NCBI GenBank assembly: GCA_903928045.1
Contig: CAIYPH010000910.1
Span: forward strand, 1-6,503
DNA length: 6,503 bases
DNA from: an uncultured Rhodospirillales bacterium
GTDB taxonomy: Bacteria; Pseudomonadota; Alphaproteobacteria; Acetobacterales; Acetobacteraceae
Direction: 5' to 3'
Position 1 is the stretch's first letter; each line of letters starts with the position of its first letter. Below, one piece after another: positions 1 to 5,554 of this stretch. The notes under the pieces are model-generated. The model searched no databases, was not told the DNA's origin, and saw nothing but the letters and a program-made list of their open reading frames with translations. The position numbers and the translations under genes are program-made.

Positions 1-3
1 CAT
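1..3 (-). CDS. Start codon of a leftward gene (5' end only; product unknown)
   Basis: The first three bases read ATG on the minus strand. Directly upstream on that strand is AAGGAGG (complement of 11-17), separated from the ATG by seven bases, which is a near-ideal Shine-Dalgarno. A promoter-like pair lies further upstream at 68-39. Together these suggest that a protein gene starts here and runs off the left edge, divergent from the aminotransferase gene. Nothing can be said about the product because no other codon is inside the window. The alternative is a chance match, but such a strong ribosome binding site at this spacing makes that less likely. Confidence 0.6.
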
Positions 4-38
4 TGTGTTTCCTCCTTGCTTCGGGGCCGGTGGGGCGC

Positions 39-68
39 GTTATGCCCCTCCGGTTGTCCTCCTGGCAA
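39..68 (-). promoter_or_regulatory. Probable sigma-70-type promoter for the leftward gene
   Basis: Read on the minus strand, TTGCCA (68-63) matches the -35 consensus at five of six bases. After an 18-base spacer, CATAAC (44-39) matches the -10 hexamer at four of six. Transcription would start near base 32 and leave a leader of about 30 bases that includes the strong Shine-Dalgarno at 17-11. This was judged by eye, and no experimental start site is known. Confidence 0.4.
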
Positions 69-117
69 AAATCTAGGACCGTGCGGCGGGAAACACCAGA
101 CGTTAACCGGAAGCAGC

Positions 118-1251
118 ATGATGACCCAAGCGATGCCCTGCCAGCGCGAGTTGTTCGAGATCCCTGAGCATGTCGCCTACCTCAACGCCGCCGCCTATGT
201 GCCGTTGCCCAAGGCGGTGCGCGCGGCGGCGGAGCAGGGGGTGCTGACCAAGAGCCATCCCTGGAACATGGGGCGCGAGTTGGGCAATGCGCAGTCCGAG
301 CGTGCCCGCAGCGCCGCCGCGCGGCTGCTGGGTGTCTCGCCCGACGACATCGCGATCACCGGCGCGGTGAGCTACGGCATCGCCACCGCGGCGCGGAACC
401 TGCGCATCACGCCGGGCAGCCGGGTGTTGATGATCGAGGGGGAGTTCCCTTCGTTGGCGCTGGTGTGGCCGGAGTTGGCCGCCGCGGCCGGCGCGGTTGT
501 CGAGGTGGTGCCGCGCCCGGCCGATCATGACTGGACGGCGGCGCTGCTGGCGGCGATCGAGCGGCCGGGAGCGCCGCCGGTCGGGCTCGCCGCGCTGACG
601 CCGACGCATTGGAGCGATGGTGCGGTGATCGATCTGGTGGCGGTGACGGCGGCGCTGCACCGCCAGGGCAGCCGCATCGTGATCGATGCCACTCAGTCCA
701 CCGGCGTGCTGCATCTCGATATCGCCACGCTGAAGCCGGATTTCATGGCCTTCCCCACCTATAAATGGGTGCTCGGGCCGTACAGCCTTGCCTTTCTCTA
801 TGTCGCGCCCGAGCACCAGGGTGGCAGGCCGTTGGAGGATCATGGGCCAGCGCGCAGCGGCGCCGACTACATCCCGACCGCGCGGCGCTTCGATCGTGGT
901 GAGCGCAATGACCCGATCGGGCTGCCGATGGCCGCCGTGGGGTTGGAGCAGGTGTTGGAGTGGGATCGCGACGCGCTGCAGGCCCGGTTGCGCGGCCTGA
1001 CGGATGCGCTGGCCGAGGAGGTTTCGGGGATGCAGGGGCTGTCGATCCTGCCCCGCGCGTTGCGGGCGCCGCATGTGCTGGGCGTGCGGTTCGCCGGCGG
1101 CATGCCGGCAGGGCTGGTGGAGCGTCTGATGGCGCGTGACGTGCACGTGGCGGATCGCCAGGGCGTGCTGCGGGTCAGCCCGCATGTCTATAACGATCTG
1201 CCGGACGTCGCCCGCTTCGGGGCGGCGCTGCGGGCGGAGCTGGGGGACTGA
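118..1251 (+). CDS. Class V aminotransferase-fold PLP-dependent enzyme
   Basis: This is a 377-residue cytosolic enzyme of the class V aminotransferase fold, the group that includes cysteine desulfurases, isopenicillin N epimerase-like proteins and kynureninase relatives. Visible hallmarks are the cofactor phosphate-binding stretch TGAVSYG (residues 81-87), DATQSTG with the Asp expected to contact the pyridine nitrogen (D190) and Q193, and the Schiff-base lysine K216 in TYKWVLGPYS. The length is normal for the family. Either of two adjacent ATGs (118 or 121) could be the start; GGAAG at 109-113 lies 4 or 7 bases upstream, so 121 has the better spacing. An in-frame TTG at 16 exists, but the extra 34 residues look non-coding. 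The substrate cannot be deduced: there is no extra domain, and the neighbours do not point to a pathway. The gene is divergent from a leftward gene at the window edge. No downstream partner is clearly in its operon, since a 264-base gap precedes the ABC-F gene. Confidence 0.9.
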   Translation: MMTQAMPCQRELFEIPEHVAYLNAAAYVPLPKAVRAAAEQGVLTKSHPWNMGRELGNAQSERARSAAARLLGVSPDDIAITGAVSYGIATAARNLRITPGSRVLMIEGEFPSLALVWPELAAAAGAVVEVVPRPADHDWTAALLAAIERPGAPPVGLAALTPTHWSDGAVIDLVAVTAALHRQGSRIVIDATQSTGVLHLDIATLKPDFMAFPTYKWVLGPYSLAFLYVAPEHQGGRPLEDHGPARSGADYIPTARRFDRGERNDPIGLPMAAVGLEQVLEWDRDALQARLRGLTDALAEEVSGMQGLSILPRALRAPHVLGVRFAGGMPAGLVERLMARDVHVADRQGVLRVSPHVYNDLPDVARFGAALRAELGD

Positions 1252-1319
1252 GGCTGCTTGCCGGGCGAGGGCGGGGACGGTAACGTTTGCGCAGGTGATT
1301 TCGAGCACAGGAGGGCTGC

Positions 1320-1373
1320 ATGGTTGCATATGATCCGCATCATCCGCGCGGCCCTGGAGCGGCCCCGCGGTAA
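1320..1373 (+). CDS. Possible 17-codon leader peptide upstream of the ABC-F gene
   Basis: An ATG at 1320 is preceded by AGGAGG (1309-1314) at a five-base spacing, one of the strongest Shine-Dalgarno matches in the window. It opens a frame of only 17 codons, MVAYDPHHPRGPGAAPR, ending at TAA (1371-1373). The stop codon falls in the loop of a nine-base-pair hairpin (1362-1386). The frame starts 69 bases after the aminotransferase stop and ends 142 bases before the ABC-F start. Known ABC-F genes involved in antibiotic response in Gram-positive bacteria are often controlled by such leader frames. Applying that here is inference, and the frame could be meaningless. I do not recognise the peptide. 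Confidence 0.35.
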   Translation: MVAYDPHHPRGPGAAPR

Positions 1374-1386
1374 GCCGCCGCGGGGC
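1344..1386 (+). promoter_or_regulatory. Two mutually exclusive hairpins (possible attenuator)
   Basis: Hairpin 1 pairs 1344-1348 with 1366-1370 and 1350-1353 with 1361-1364. It has nine pairs, one C-C mismatch (1349/1365) and a seven-base loop. Hairpin 2 pairs 1362-1370 with 1378-1386, a perfect nine pairs with a seven-base loop holding the TAA of the small frame. The two share 1362-1370, so only one can form at a time, as in transcription attenuators. Only GGATATTTGG follows hairpin 2, not a true U-run, so intrinsic termination would be weak. In DNA this GC-rich such pairings also arise by chance. Confidence 0.35.
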
Positions 1387-1515
1387 GGATATTTGGCCTG
1401 ACCAAGCCTGGTTCCGCCCTGATGGCGCCGTGCGCGACGCATCTTTCGTCGCGCCGTTCAGCCCGATCCTGAGTGAATGCGGCCGATTGGCCGCCATCGT
1501 CAAAGAGTTGTGCCC

Positions 1516-3024
1516 ATGGGTACCATTAGTCTGCGCCGCGTCGCCGTGCGCTCGCCGCATCCGCTGTTCGCCGACCTCAACACCGTCATCGGCCCGGGGG
1601 ATCGGGTTGGCCTGATCGCCGGGAATGGCGGGGGGAAGACCACGCTGTTGCGCTGCCTCGCCGGGATCACCGAGCCGGGGGAGGGGGAGATCGTCCGCTC
1701 CCGGGGCCTGCGGGTTGCGTATGTCGAGCAGGATATGCCGCCGAACCTGCTTGGGCTGCCGATGGCCGAGGCGATCCGGCGGGCCCTGCCGCCGGTGGAG
1801 CGGGAGGCGCAGGCCTGGCGCGTTGACGTCATGCTCGATTCGTTTGCCGCGCCCTTGGAGTTGCATGACCGTGTGGTGGGCGAGCTGAGCGGCGGATGGC
1901 AGCGGCTGGCCTTGATCGCGCGGGCCTGGGTGACCGAGCCTGATCTGTTGCTGCTCGACGAGCCGACCAACCATCTCGACCTCGCCAAGATCCAGCTGCT
2001 GGAGCGTTGGATCACCGACGAGGCCGGCGATACGCCGATGGTGATTGCGAGCCATGACCGCGCCTTCCTCGATGCGGCAACGACGCGCACGCTGTTCCTG
2101 CGCCCCTCGTCGTGTCCGGCCTATGCCCATCCCTATACGAAGGCGCGGGCTCTGCTGGCGGATGATGACGCGGCGCTGGAGCGCAAGTTGGCCAAGGACG
2201 GCAAGGAGGTCGATCGCCTGCGCCGCAACGCCGCCGAGTTGAAGAATGTCGGCGTCAACAGCGGCAGCGACCTTTTGCAGAAGAAGGCGATGTATCTGAC
2301 GAAGCGGGCCGACTCGCTGGAGCAGAATTTGAAGCCGGCGCATGCGGAGAAGGCCGGAGATATCCGGCTCGCCAATCGTGGCACCCACGCCAAGATGATG
2401 CTGGCGCTGGCGGAGGTGAAGGTGGCCGCACCCGATGGCACGGCGCTGTTCACGGTGAAGAAGTTCGACCTGTTCCAGGGCGACCGCGTGGTGCTGCTCG
2501 GCCGCAACGGGGTGGGCAAGTCGGTCTTCGTGCGGATGCTGCTGAAGGCGATGAGCGGGGGGGAGGTGGCGGGGATTCGGGCCAGCCCCTCGATCGTGCT
2601 GGGCTATGCGGATCAGCTGATGTCCCACCTGCCGGAGCGGGAGACGCCGCATGGGTATATCGCGGGCACGTTCCGGCCCGGTGATCAGCGGGCGACGGCG
2701 CTGCTGGCGGGTGCCGGGTTCAGCGTGGATATGCAGCGGCGGCCGATCGCCCAGATGTCACCGGGGCAGAAGGCCAGGCTCGGGCTGCTGGCGCTGTGGT
2801 TGATCGAGCCGAATTTCTATTTGCTGGACGAGCCGACCAACCATGTCGACATCGCCGGGCAGGAGCGACTGGAGGCTGAAATCCTTGCCCATGCGCCGAG
2901 CTGCGTGCTGGTGTCGCATGATCGCAGCTTCGTCGCCGCGGTGGCGACCCGGTTCCTGCTGATCGATCGCGGGCGGATCGAGGAGGTCGAGGGGCCGGAG
3001 CGGTTCTACAAGTCCTTGGGATAG
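1516..3024 (+). CDS. ABC-F family ATPase (two nucleotide-binding domains, no membrane domain)
   Basis: This is a 502-residue soluble ABC-F protein. Members bind the ribosomal E site and rescue or tune translation, and some protect ribosomes from antibiotics. Domain 1 has Walker A AGNGGGKT (residues 35-42, K41), signature LSGGWQ (124-129), Walker B ending in DEPTNHLD (148-155, catalytic E149) and switch H180. A charged helical linker follows at about residues 200-295. Domain 2 has Walker A GRNGVGKS (329-336), a variant signature MSPGQ (414-418), DEPTNHVD (from 438, E439) and H468. The protein ends soon after domain 2, so it lacks the C-terminal extension of Uup, and I see no clear arm insertion in domain 1. 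That makes it shorter than EttA, Uup or YheS. I chose ATG 1516 because MGTISLRRV matches how the family begins; the ATG at 1477 would add 13 atypical residues. The ribosome binding site is weak (AAAGAG at 1502-1507). Whether it confers resistance or has a housekeeping role cannot be decided from the sequence. Confidence 0.93.
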   Translation: MGTISLRRVAVRSPHPLFADLNTVIGPGDRVGLIAGNGGGKTTLLRCLAGITEPGEGEIVRSRGLRVAYVEQDMPPNLLGLPMAEAIRRALPPVEREAQAWRVDVMLDSFAAPLELHDRVVGELSGGWQRLALIARAWVTEPDLLLLDEPTNHLDLAKIQLLERWITDEAGDTPMVIASHDRAFLDAATTRTLFLRPSSCPAYAHPYTKARALLADDDAALERKLAKDGKEVDRLRRNAAELKNVGVNSGSDLLQKKAMYLTKRADSLEQNLKPAHAEKAGDIRLANRGTHAKMMLALAEVKVAAPDGTALFTVKKFDLFQGDRVVLLGRNGVGKSVFVRMLLKAMSGGEVAGIRASPSIVLGYADQLMSHLPERETPHGYIAGTFRPGDQRATALLAGAGFSVDMQRRPIAQMSPGQKARLGLLALWLIEPNFYLLDEPTNHVDIAGQERLEAEILAHAPSCVLVSHDRSFVAAVATRFLLIDRGRIEEVEGPERFYKSLG

Positions 3025-3036
3025 GACCGCTCCGGC
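2994..3036. terminator. Inverted repeat at the ABC-F/SDR convergence (possible bidirectional terminator)
   Basis: GCCGGAGCGGT (2994-3004) and ACCGCTCCGGC (3026-3036) are perfect reverse complements, giving an 11-bp GC-rich stem with a 21-base loop. The left arm lies inside the last codons of the ABC-F gene, its stop (3022-3024) is in the loop, and the right arm fills the 18-base gap before the SDR stop. Its position between two converging genes suits transcription termination in both directions. Neither side has a T-run, so it may be a rho-assisted or RNA-end-stabilising structure. Confidence 0.45.
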
Positions 3037-3042
3037 GACGCC

Positions 3043-3759
3043 TCACATCGCGGCGAACTGGCGCTCGACTGCCTTGTGGTCGGTTTTCCAGGCGGCATAG
3101 ACCTGCTGGGCCATGGCGTCGGGGAAGATGTCTTCGTCGCCGGCTTCAATGCCGGCCAGGATCGCGAGCGCAACGTCGGCGGGGCTGGTCTTGGCGATGT
3201 CCAGCGCCGCGGCCATGTCGGTGTCCACCGGGCCGGGGAAAACGCCGTGCACCGCGATGCCGCTCGCGGCCAGGCTGCCCCGCAGCGACTGGGTTACCGA
3301 CCAGAGCGCGGCCTTGGAGGCGTTGTAGCCGGCGAGACCGGGCATGCTGGCGAGCGCGACGACGCTGAGGAGGTTGACCATGGCGCCGCCGCCGTTGGAT
3401 GTCAGCACCGGCGTGAATGCGCGGGCCATGGCCAGGGTGCCGTAGAGGTTGACGGCGAAGTCACGCTCGAAAGCGGCGTCGAGCACATTGCCGAAGCCGA
3501 GCGCGCCGGCGTTGTTGATGAGCAGGCGGACATCGGTGGCGGCGGCCGCGGCGGCGACGACATGATCGGGGTTGGTGACGTCCAACGCCAGCGGGACGAC
3601 GCGATCGGGGGCGATCGCGACCGTGGCGGCAAGCGTCGCCGGGTCTCGGGCGCCGGCGTAGACGCGGGCGGCGCCGGCATCGAGCAGCGCGGCGACGATG
3701 GATTTGCCAAGCCCGCGATTGGCGCCGGTGACGAGGGCGGTGGTGTTCCGGATGTTCAT
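3043..3759 (-). CDS. Short-chain dehydrogenase/reductase (classical SDR)
   Basis: A 238-residue cytosolic NAD(P)-dependent oxidoreductase of the classical SDR family. It has the Rossmann glycine motif TGANRGLG (residues 11-18), D60 contacting the adenine ring, NNAG (82-85), N104, and the catalytic triad S132, Y145 and K149 in YNASK, followed by PG at 175-176. R38 at the end of the second strand favours NADP(H), by inference. The alcohol or ketone substrate is unknown. The start at 3759 is preceded by AAGGGA (3771-3766) at a six-base spacing and puts the first strand where the family has it. The in-frame ATG at 3867 would add 36 residues unlike any SDR and begins inside the LysR-side dyad, so I reject it. 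The gene is divergent from the LysR gene, which probably controls it, and convergent with the ABC-F gene. Confidence 0.93.
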   Translation of the reverse strand: MNIRNTTALVTGANRGLGKSIVAALLDAGAARVYAGARDPATLAATVAIAPDRVVPLALDVTNPDHVVAAAAAATDVRLLINNAGALGFGNVLDAAFERDFAVNLYGTLAMARAFTPVLTSNGGGAMVNLLSVVALASMPGLAGYNASKAALWSVTQSLRGSLAASGIAVHGVFPGPVDTDMAAALDIAKTSPADVALAILAGIEAGDEDIFPDAMAQQVYAAWKTDHKAVERQFAAM

Positions 3760-3844
3760 GTCAGGTCCCTTCAAGTGCGAGCGGCTGAGGTGCCGCATCG
3801 GGTGGCGGATAGATGCCGTATTTGCACGCAGGGGATAACGGGCA

Positions 3845-3872
3845 TTGATTGGACAAGATTCATTCATATTAT
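3845..3872 (+). promoter_or_regulatory. Probable promoter of the LysR gene, predicting a leaderless transcript
   Basis: TTGATT (3845-3850) and TATTAT (3867-3872) are separated by 16 bases. The -10 hexamer matches consensus at five of six, and the -35 at four of six. Transcription would start at about 3878-3880, which is the ATG of the LysR gene at 3879. This fits the absence of a clear Shine-Dalgarno there. It is one of the few AT-rich patches in the window. Confidence 0.45.
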
Positions 3873-3883
3873 GGATGAATGAA
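3859..3883. promoter_or_regulatory. Perfect 9-bp dyad over the LysR -10 and start codon (candidate operator)
   Basis: TTCATTCAT (3859-3867) and ATGAATGAA (3875-3883) are exact reverse complements with a seven-base spacer. The site covers the predicted -10 hexamer and the LysR start codon, in the region shared with the divergent SDR gene. LysR-type proteins commonly bind such dyads to repress themselves and activate the divergent gene. The symmetric pairs do not give the canonical T-N11-A spacing, so assignment to this LysR is by position only. Confidence 0.5.
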
Positions 3884-4793
3884 CGATCTCCTCGCCCTGT
3901 TCCGCAGTTTTGTCCGGGTTGTCGAAGCCGGCTCCTTCACCGCCGTGGCGGCCGATCTCGGGAGTTCGCAACCGACGGTGTCGCGGCAGATTGCTGCGTT
4001 GGAAGCGCATCTGGGGTGCCAGTTGTTCCATCGCAGCACCCGCGCCTTGACGCTCACCGATGATGGAAGCGTGCTGTATGGGCATGCTACCGCGGCCCTT
4101 GATGCGGCCTCGATTGCCGAGCGCTCGGTCGGGCGTTTGCGCGGGAGGCCGAGCGGGGTGTTGCGTCTGAACTGCGCTGTCGTCCTGGGGCGGCTGCATA
4201 TCCTGCCGCGGCTCGCGGAGCTGATGGCGCAATACCCGGATCTGACGCTGGATCTGCGGCTGAACGATGCATTCGCCGACCTGGTGGAGGAGGGGATCGA
4301 TCTGGCGATCCGTGTCGGCGACGTGACTGAGCCCGGCCTGGTGGCGCGGCGGATCGGCACGACGCGGCGGGTGGTAACCGCCACGCCCGGCTATCTCGCC
4401 AGGGCCGGCACACCGCGCAGCCCGGCCGACCTCGCGGCGCATGATTGCATCGTCGATGACCGCCTTGCGAGCGGCGCCAATTGGTCATTCATCTCGCCGG
4501 CCGGGCCGGTCAGCGTGCCGGTGCGCGGCCGCCTGCACGTCAACAGCACGGAAGCGGTGCGCGAGGCCATTCTGCGCGGCCTTGGCGTCGGCTATGTGCC
4601 GACCTGGCAGTTCGTGGATGGGGAGTTCGCGTCGGGGAAACTGGTGCCATTGCTGGAGGCCTGGCAACCCAAGCCGCAGCCGATCAGCGGGGTCTATCCG
4701 TCGCGGCGGCATCTGGCGCCGAAAGTACGGGTCGCGCTCGATTTTTTTGCGGCTGCATTCGCTGCTGATCCACAGCTTCGCGTCGCCGCTTGA
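3879..4793 (+). CDS. LysR-type transcriptional regulator
   Basis: A 304-residue DNA-binding regulator of normal LysR length. The N-terminal winged helix-turn-helix is clear: GSFTAVAADL (residues 18-27), then the recognition helix around QPTVSRQI (31-38), LGCQLFHRSTR (45-55) and the wing TLTDDG. From about residue 90 to 293 there is a periplasmic-binding-protein-like effector domain, including DLAIRVGDV. That domain resembles the group whose divergent targets are oxidoreductases, and the adjacent divergent SDR gene is the likely target. The effector is unknown. ATG 3879 gives the standard N-terminus MNDLLALFRSFV. ATGs at 3871 and 3875 are out of frame with the domain. There is no good ribosome binding site, which fits a leaderless transcript from the promoter at 3845-3872. 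The gene ends seven bases from the convergent NTF2-like gene. Confidence 0.95.
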   Translation: MNDLLALFRSFVRVVEAGSFTAVAADLGSSQPTVSRQIAALEAHLGCQLFHRSTRALTLTDDGSVLYGHATAALDAASIAERSVGRLRGRPSGVLRLNCAVVLGRLHILPRLAELMAQYPDLTLDLRLNDAFADLVEEGIDLAIRVGDVTEPGLVARRIGTTRRVVTATPGYLARAGTPRSPADLAAHDCIVDDRLASGANWSFISPAGPVSVPVRGRLHVNSTEAVREAILRGLGVGYVPTWQFVDGEFASGKLVPLLEAWQPKPQPISGVYPSRRHLAPKVRVALDFFAAAFAADPQLRVAA

Positions 4794-4800
4794 CCAGGGG

Positions 4801-5166
4801 CTAGGTCCGCTGCTTGCGGTAGGAGTTCTTCACCACGATCTTGTCGCCGCGGAAGGTGAACACGTCGCAGCCGGTCACCTCAATCCGCCCGCCATCCGGC
4901 CGCGTGCCGGTGAAAATCCATTCGCTCAGCCCACGGTCGCCCGAGATGAAATGCACGGGGTTGTTCCACCGCGCATCGGGAATCGCCTGCCACACCGCCG
5001 CGTAGCTAGCCCGCACCGCCTCCCGCCCCACGAAACGCGTCCCGCAGGCATCCGGCCCGGCCGAGGACTCGAACACGCAATCCTCGGTCATGAACCCCAT
5101 CAGGGCGTCCACATCATGGGCATTCCAGGCGGCGGCGAAGGCTTCGAGGAGGGCGATGGTCATCAT
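4801..5166 (-). CDS. NTF2/SnoaL-like small alpha+beta barrel protein
   Basis: A 121-residue single-domain protein of the NTF2-like superfamily (SnoaL, ketosteroid isomerase and related folds). The pattern is typical: an N-terminal helix with AAWNAHDVDAL (residues 12-22), MTEDCVFE (26-33), the conserved FVGREAVRASYAAVW segment, then alternating strands ending in DVFTFRGDKIVVKNSYRK. The fold forms a cone-shaped pocket for a small hydrophobic ligand, and members may be isomerases, cyclases, hydrolases or catalytically silent. No specific reaction can be assigned. Two adjacent start codons exist (5166 and 5163), with GGGA on the minus strand about eight bases upstream of the first. The gene converges on LysR and is divergent from rpmJ. 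No pathway partner is obvious. Confidence 0.88.
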   Translation of the reverse strand: MMTIALLEAFAAAWNAHDVDALMGFMTEDCVFESSAGPDACGTRFVGREAVRASYAAVWQAIPDARWNNPVHFISGDRGLSEWIFTGTRPDGGRIEVTGCDVFTFRGDKIVVKNSYRKQRT

Positions 5167-5200
5167 GGCGGTTTTCCCGGTGGCTGGAGGCTGGATCGGC

Positions 5201-5229
5201 TTGACATGCGCGGGGTGGGGTTCTAACTC
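5201..5229 (+). promoter_or_regulatory. Strong housekeeping promoter of rpmJ
   Basis: TTGACA (5201-5206) is a perfect -35 hexamer. TCTAACTC (5222-5229) resembles the -10 of alphaproteobacterial housekeeping promoters (GCTANAWC in Caulobacter, as I recall it) at a spacing of 14 bases after TTGACAT. Transcription would start near 5236 and give a leader of about 45 bases. No dyad like a Zur box is visible over it, so expression is likely constitutive or growth-rate dependent. Confidence 0.7.
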
Positions 5230-5280
5230 CCGGCCCTCGATTTAGCCCGTTTCTTACGCCCAGACCCAAGGCCTGATCCC

Positions 5281-5406
5281 ATGAAAGTTCGCAATAGCCT
5301 CCGTTCTGCCAAGACGCGCGACAAGAACTGCCGCGTCGTGCGCCGTCGTGGGCGCGTCTACGTCATCAACAAGAAGAACCCGCGCATGAAGGCCCGCCAG
5401 GGCTGA
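5281..5406 (+). CDS. rpmJ: Ribosomal protein bL36, zinc-free (YkgO-like) type
   Basis: A 41-residue, extremely basic protein that starts [17 protein letters not shown] and ends in [10 protein letters not shown]. This is the alternative form of large-subunit protein bL36, slightly longer than the 37-38-residue zinc form. Only one cysteine (residue 17) is present, so the CxxC/C/H zinc site is missing. In many alphaproteobacteria this form is the main or only bL36, so the absence of zinc ligands need not mean a zinc-starvation role. The start is preceded by AAGG (5268-5271), nine bases upstream. The gene has its own consensus promoter (5201-5229) and strong terminator (5451-5487), so it is monocistronic. 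Confidence 0.97.
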   Translation: MKVRNSLRSAKTRDKNCRVVRRRGRVYVINKKNPRMKARQG

Positions 5407-5450
5407 TTTCCGCGCCGCCCCGCGCGGCGGTATCCTGCGTTGACGGGCAA

Positions 5451-5487
5451 CGCCCCGGGAAGCCCTTCCCGGGGCGCTTTCTGTCTT
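5451..5487 (+). terminator. Rho-independent terminator of rpmJ
   Basis: CGCCCCGGGAA (5451-5461) pairs perfectly with TTCCCGGGGCG (5466-5476), giving an 11-bp stem with a GCCC tetraloop. It is followed by the T-rich tail CTTTCTGTCTT (5477-5487). It sits 44 bases after the rpmJ stop and separates that gene from glcD. Confidence 0.88.
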
Positions 5488-5491
5488 GCAG

Positions 5492-5506
5492 CTTTGTGAC
5501 ACAAAG
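5492..5506. promoter_or_regulatory. Palindromic operator candidate upstream of glcD (FadR/GntR type)
   Basis: CTTTGTGACACAAAG is a perfect palindrome of two 7-base arms around A5499. Its core TTGTGACACAA (5494-5504) fits TNGTNNNACNA, the consensus known for FadR-subfamily GntR regulators such as LldR, and resembles sites used for lactate and glycolate operons. It lies 48 bases before the glcD start, just behind the rpmJ terminator, where a glcD promoter must be. A possible -35 (TTGCAG, 5486-5491) abuts it, but no convincing -10 follows. The regulator itself is not in the window. Confidence 0.55.
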
Positions 5507-5554
5507 TTCAATTTCCCGCCGGCCCCGCCGGGCCGAGACCAAGGGGAAACACGC

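Noticed and set aside
16..117. TTG-initiated N-terminal extension of the aminotransferase
   Set aside because: There is no ribosome binding site at a suitable distance, and the extra residues (Cys, Gly and Pro-rich) do not resemble the family. ATG 118/121 has GGAAG in front.
1330..1401. Second small open frame of 23 codons overlapping the candidate leader
   Set aside because: The AGGAGG at 1309-1314 is too far from its ATG (15 bases), and the upstream ATG at 1320 has correct spacing.
1479..1494. Six-base-pair hairpin GCGGCC-GATT-GGCCGC before the ABC-F gene
   Set aside because: It is short, does not cover the ribosome binding region and has no T-run; in GC-rich sequence this is expected by chance.
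1477..1515. Upstream in-frame ATG for the ABC-F gene
   Set aside because: The added 13 residues do not match ABC-F N-termini, whereas ATG 1516 gives the typical start MGTISLRRV.
103..2652. 849-codon open frame on the minus strand
   Set aside because: It runs antisense across both the aminotransferase and the ABC-F gene. Its translation is low-complexity, rich in Arg, His, Gln and Pro, with no recognisable domain, as expected for a shadow frame opposite GC-rich genes.
3760..3867. Longer N-terminus for the SDR protein from ATG 3867
   Set aside because: It would precede the Rossmann strand with 36 unrelated residues and start inside the regulatory dyad. ATG 3759 has a good ribosome binding site and the expected family N-terminus.
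3076..3882. 268-codon open frame on the plus strand
   Set aside because: It is antisense to the SDR gene, and its Gly/Asp/Val-rich translation has no fold-like pattern. The SDR frame has all family motifs.
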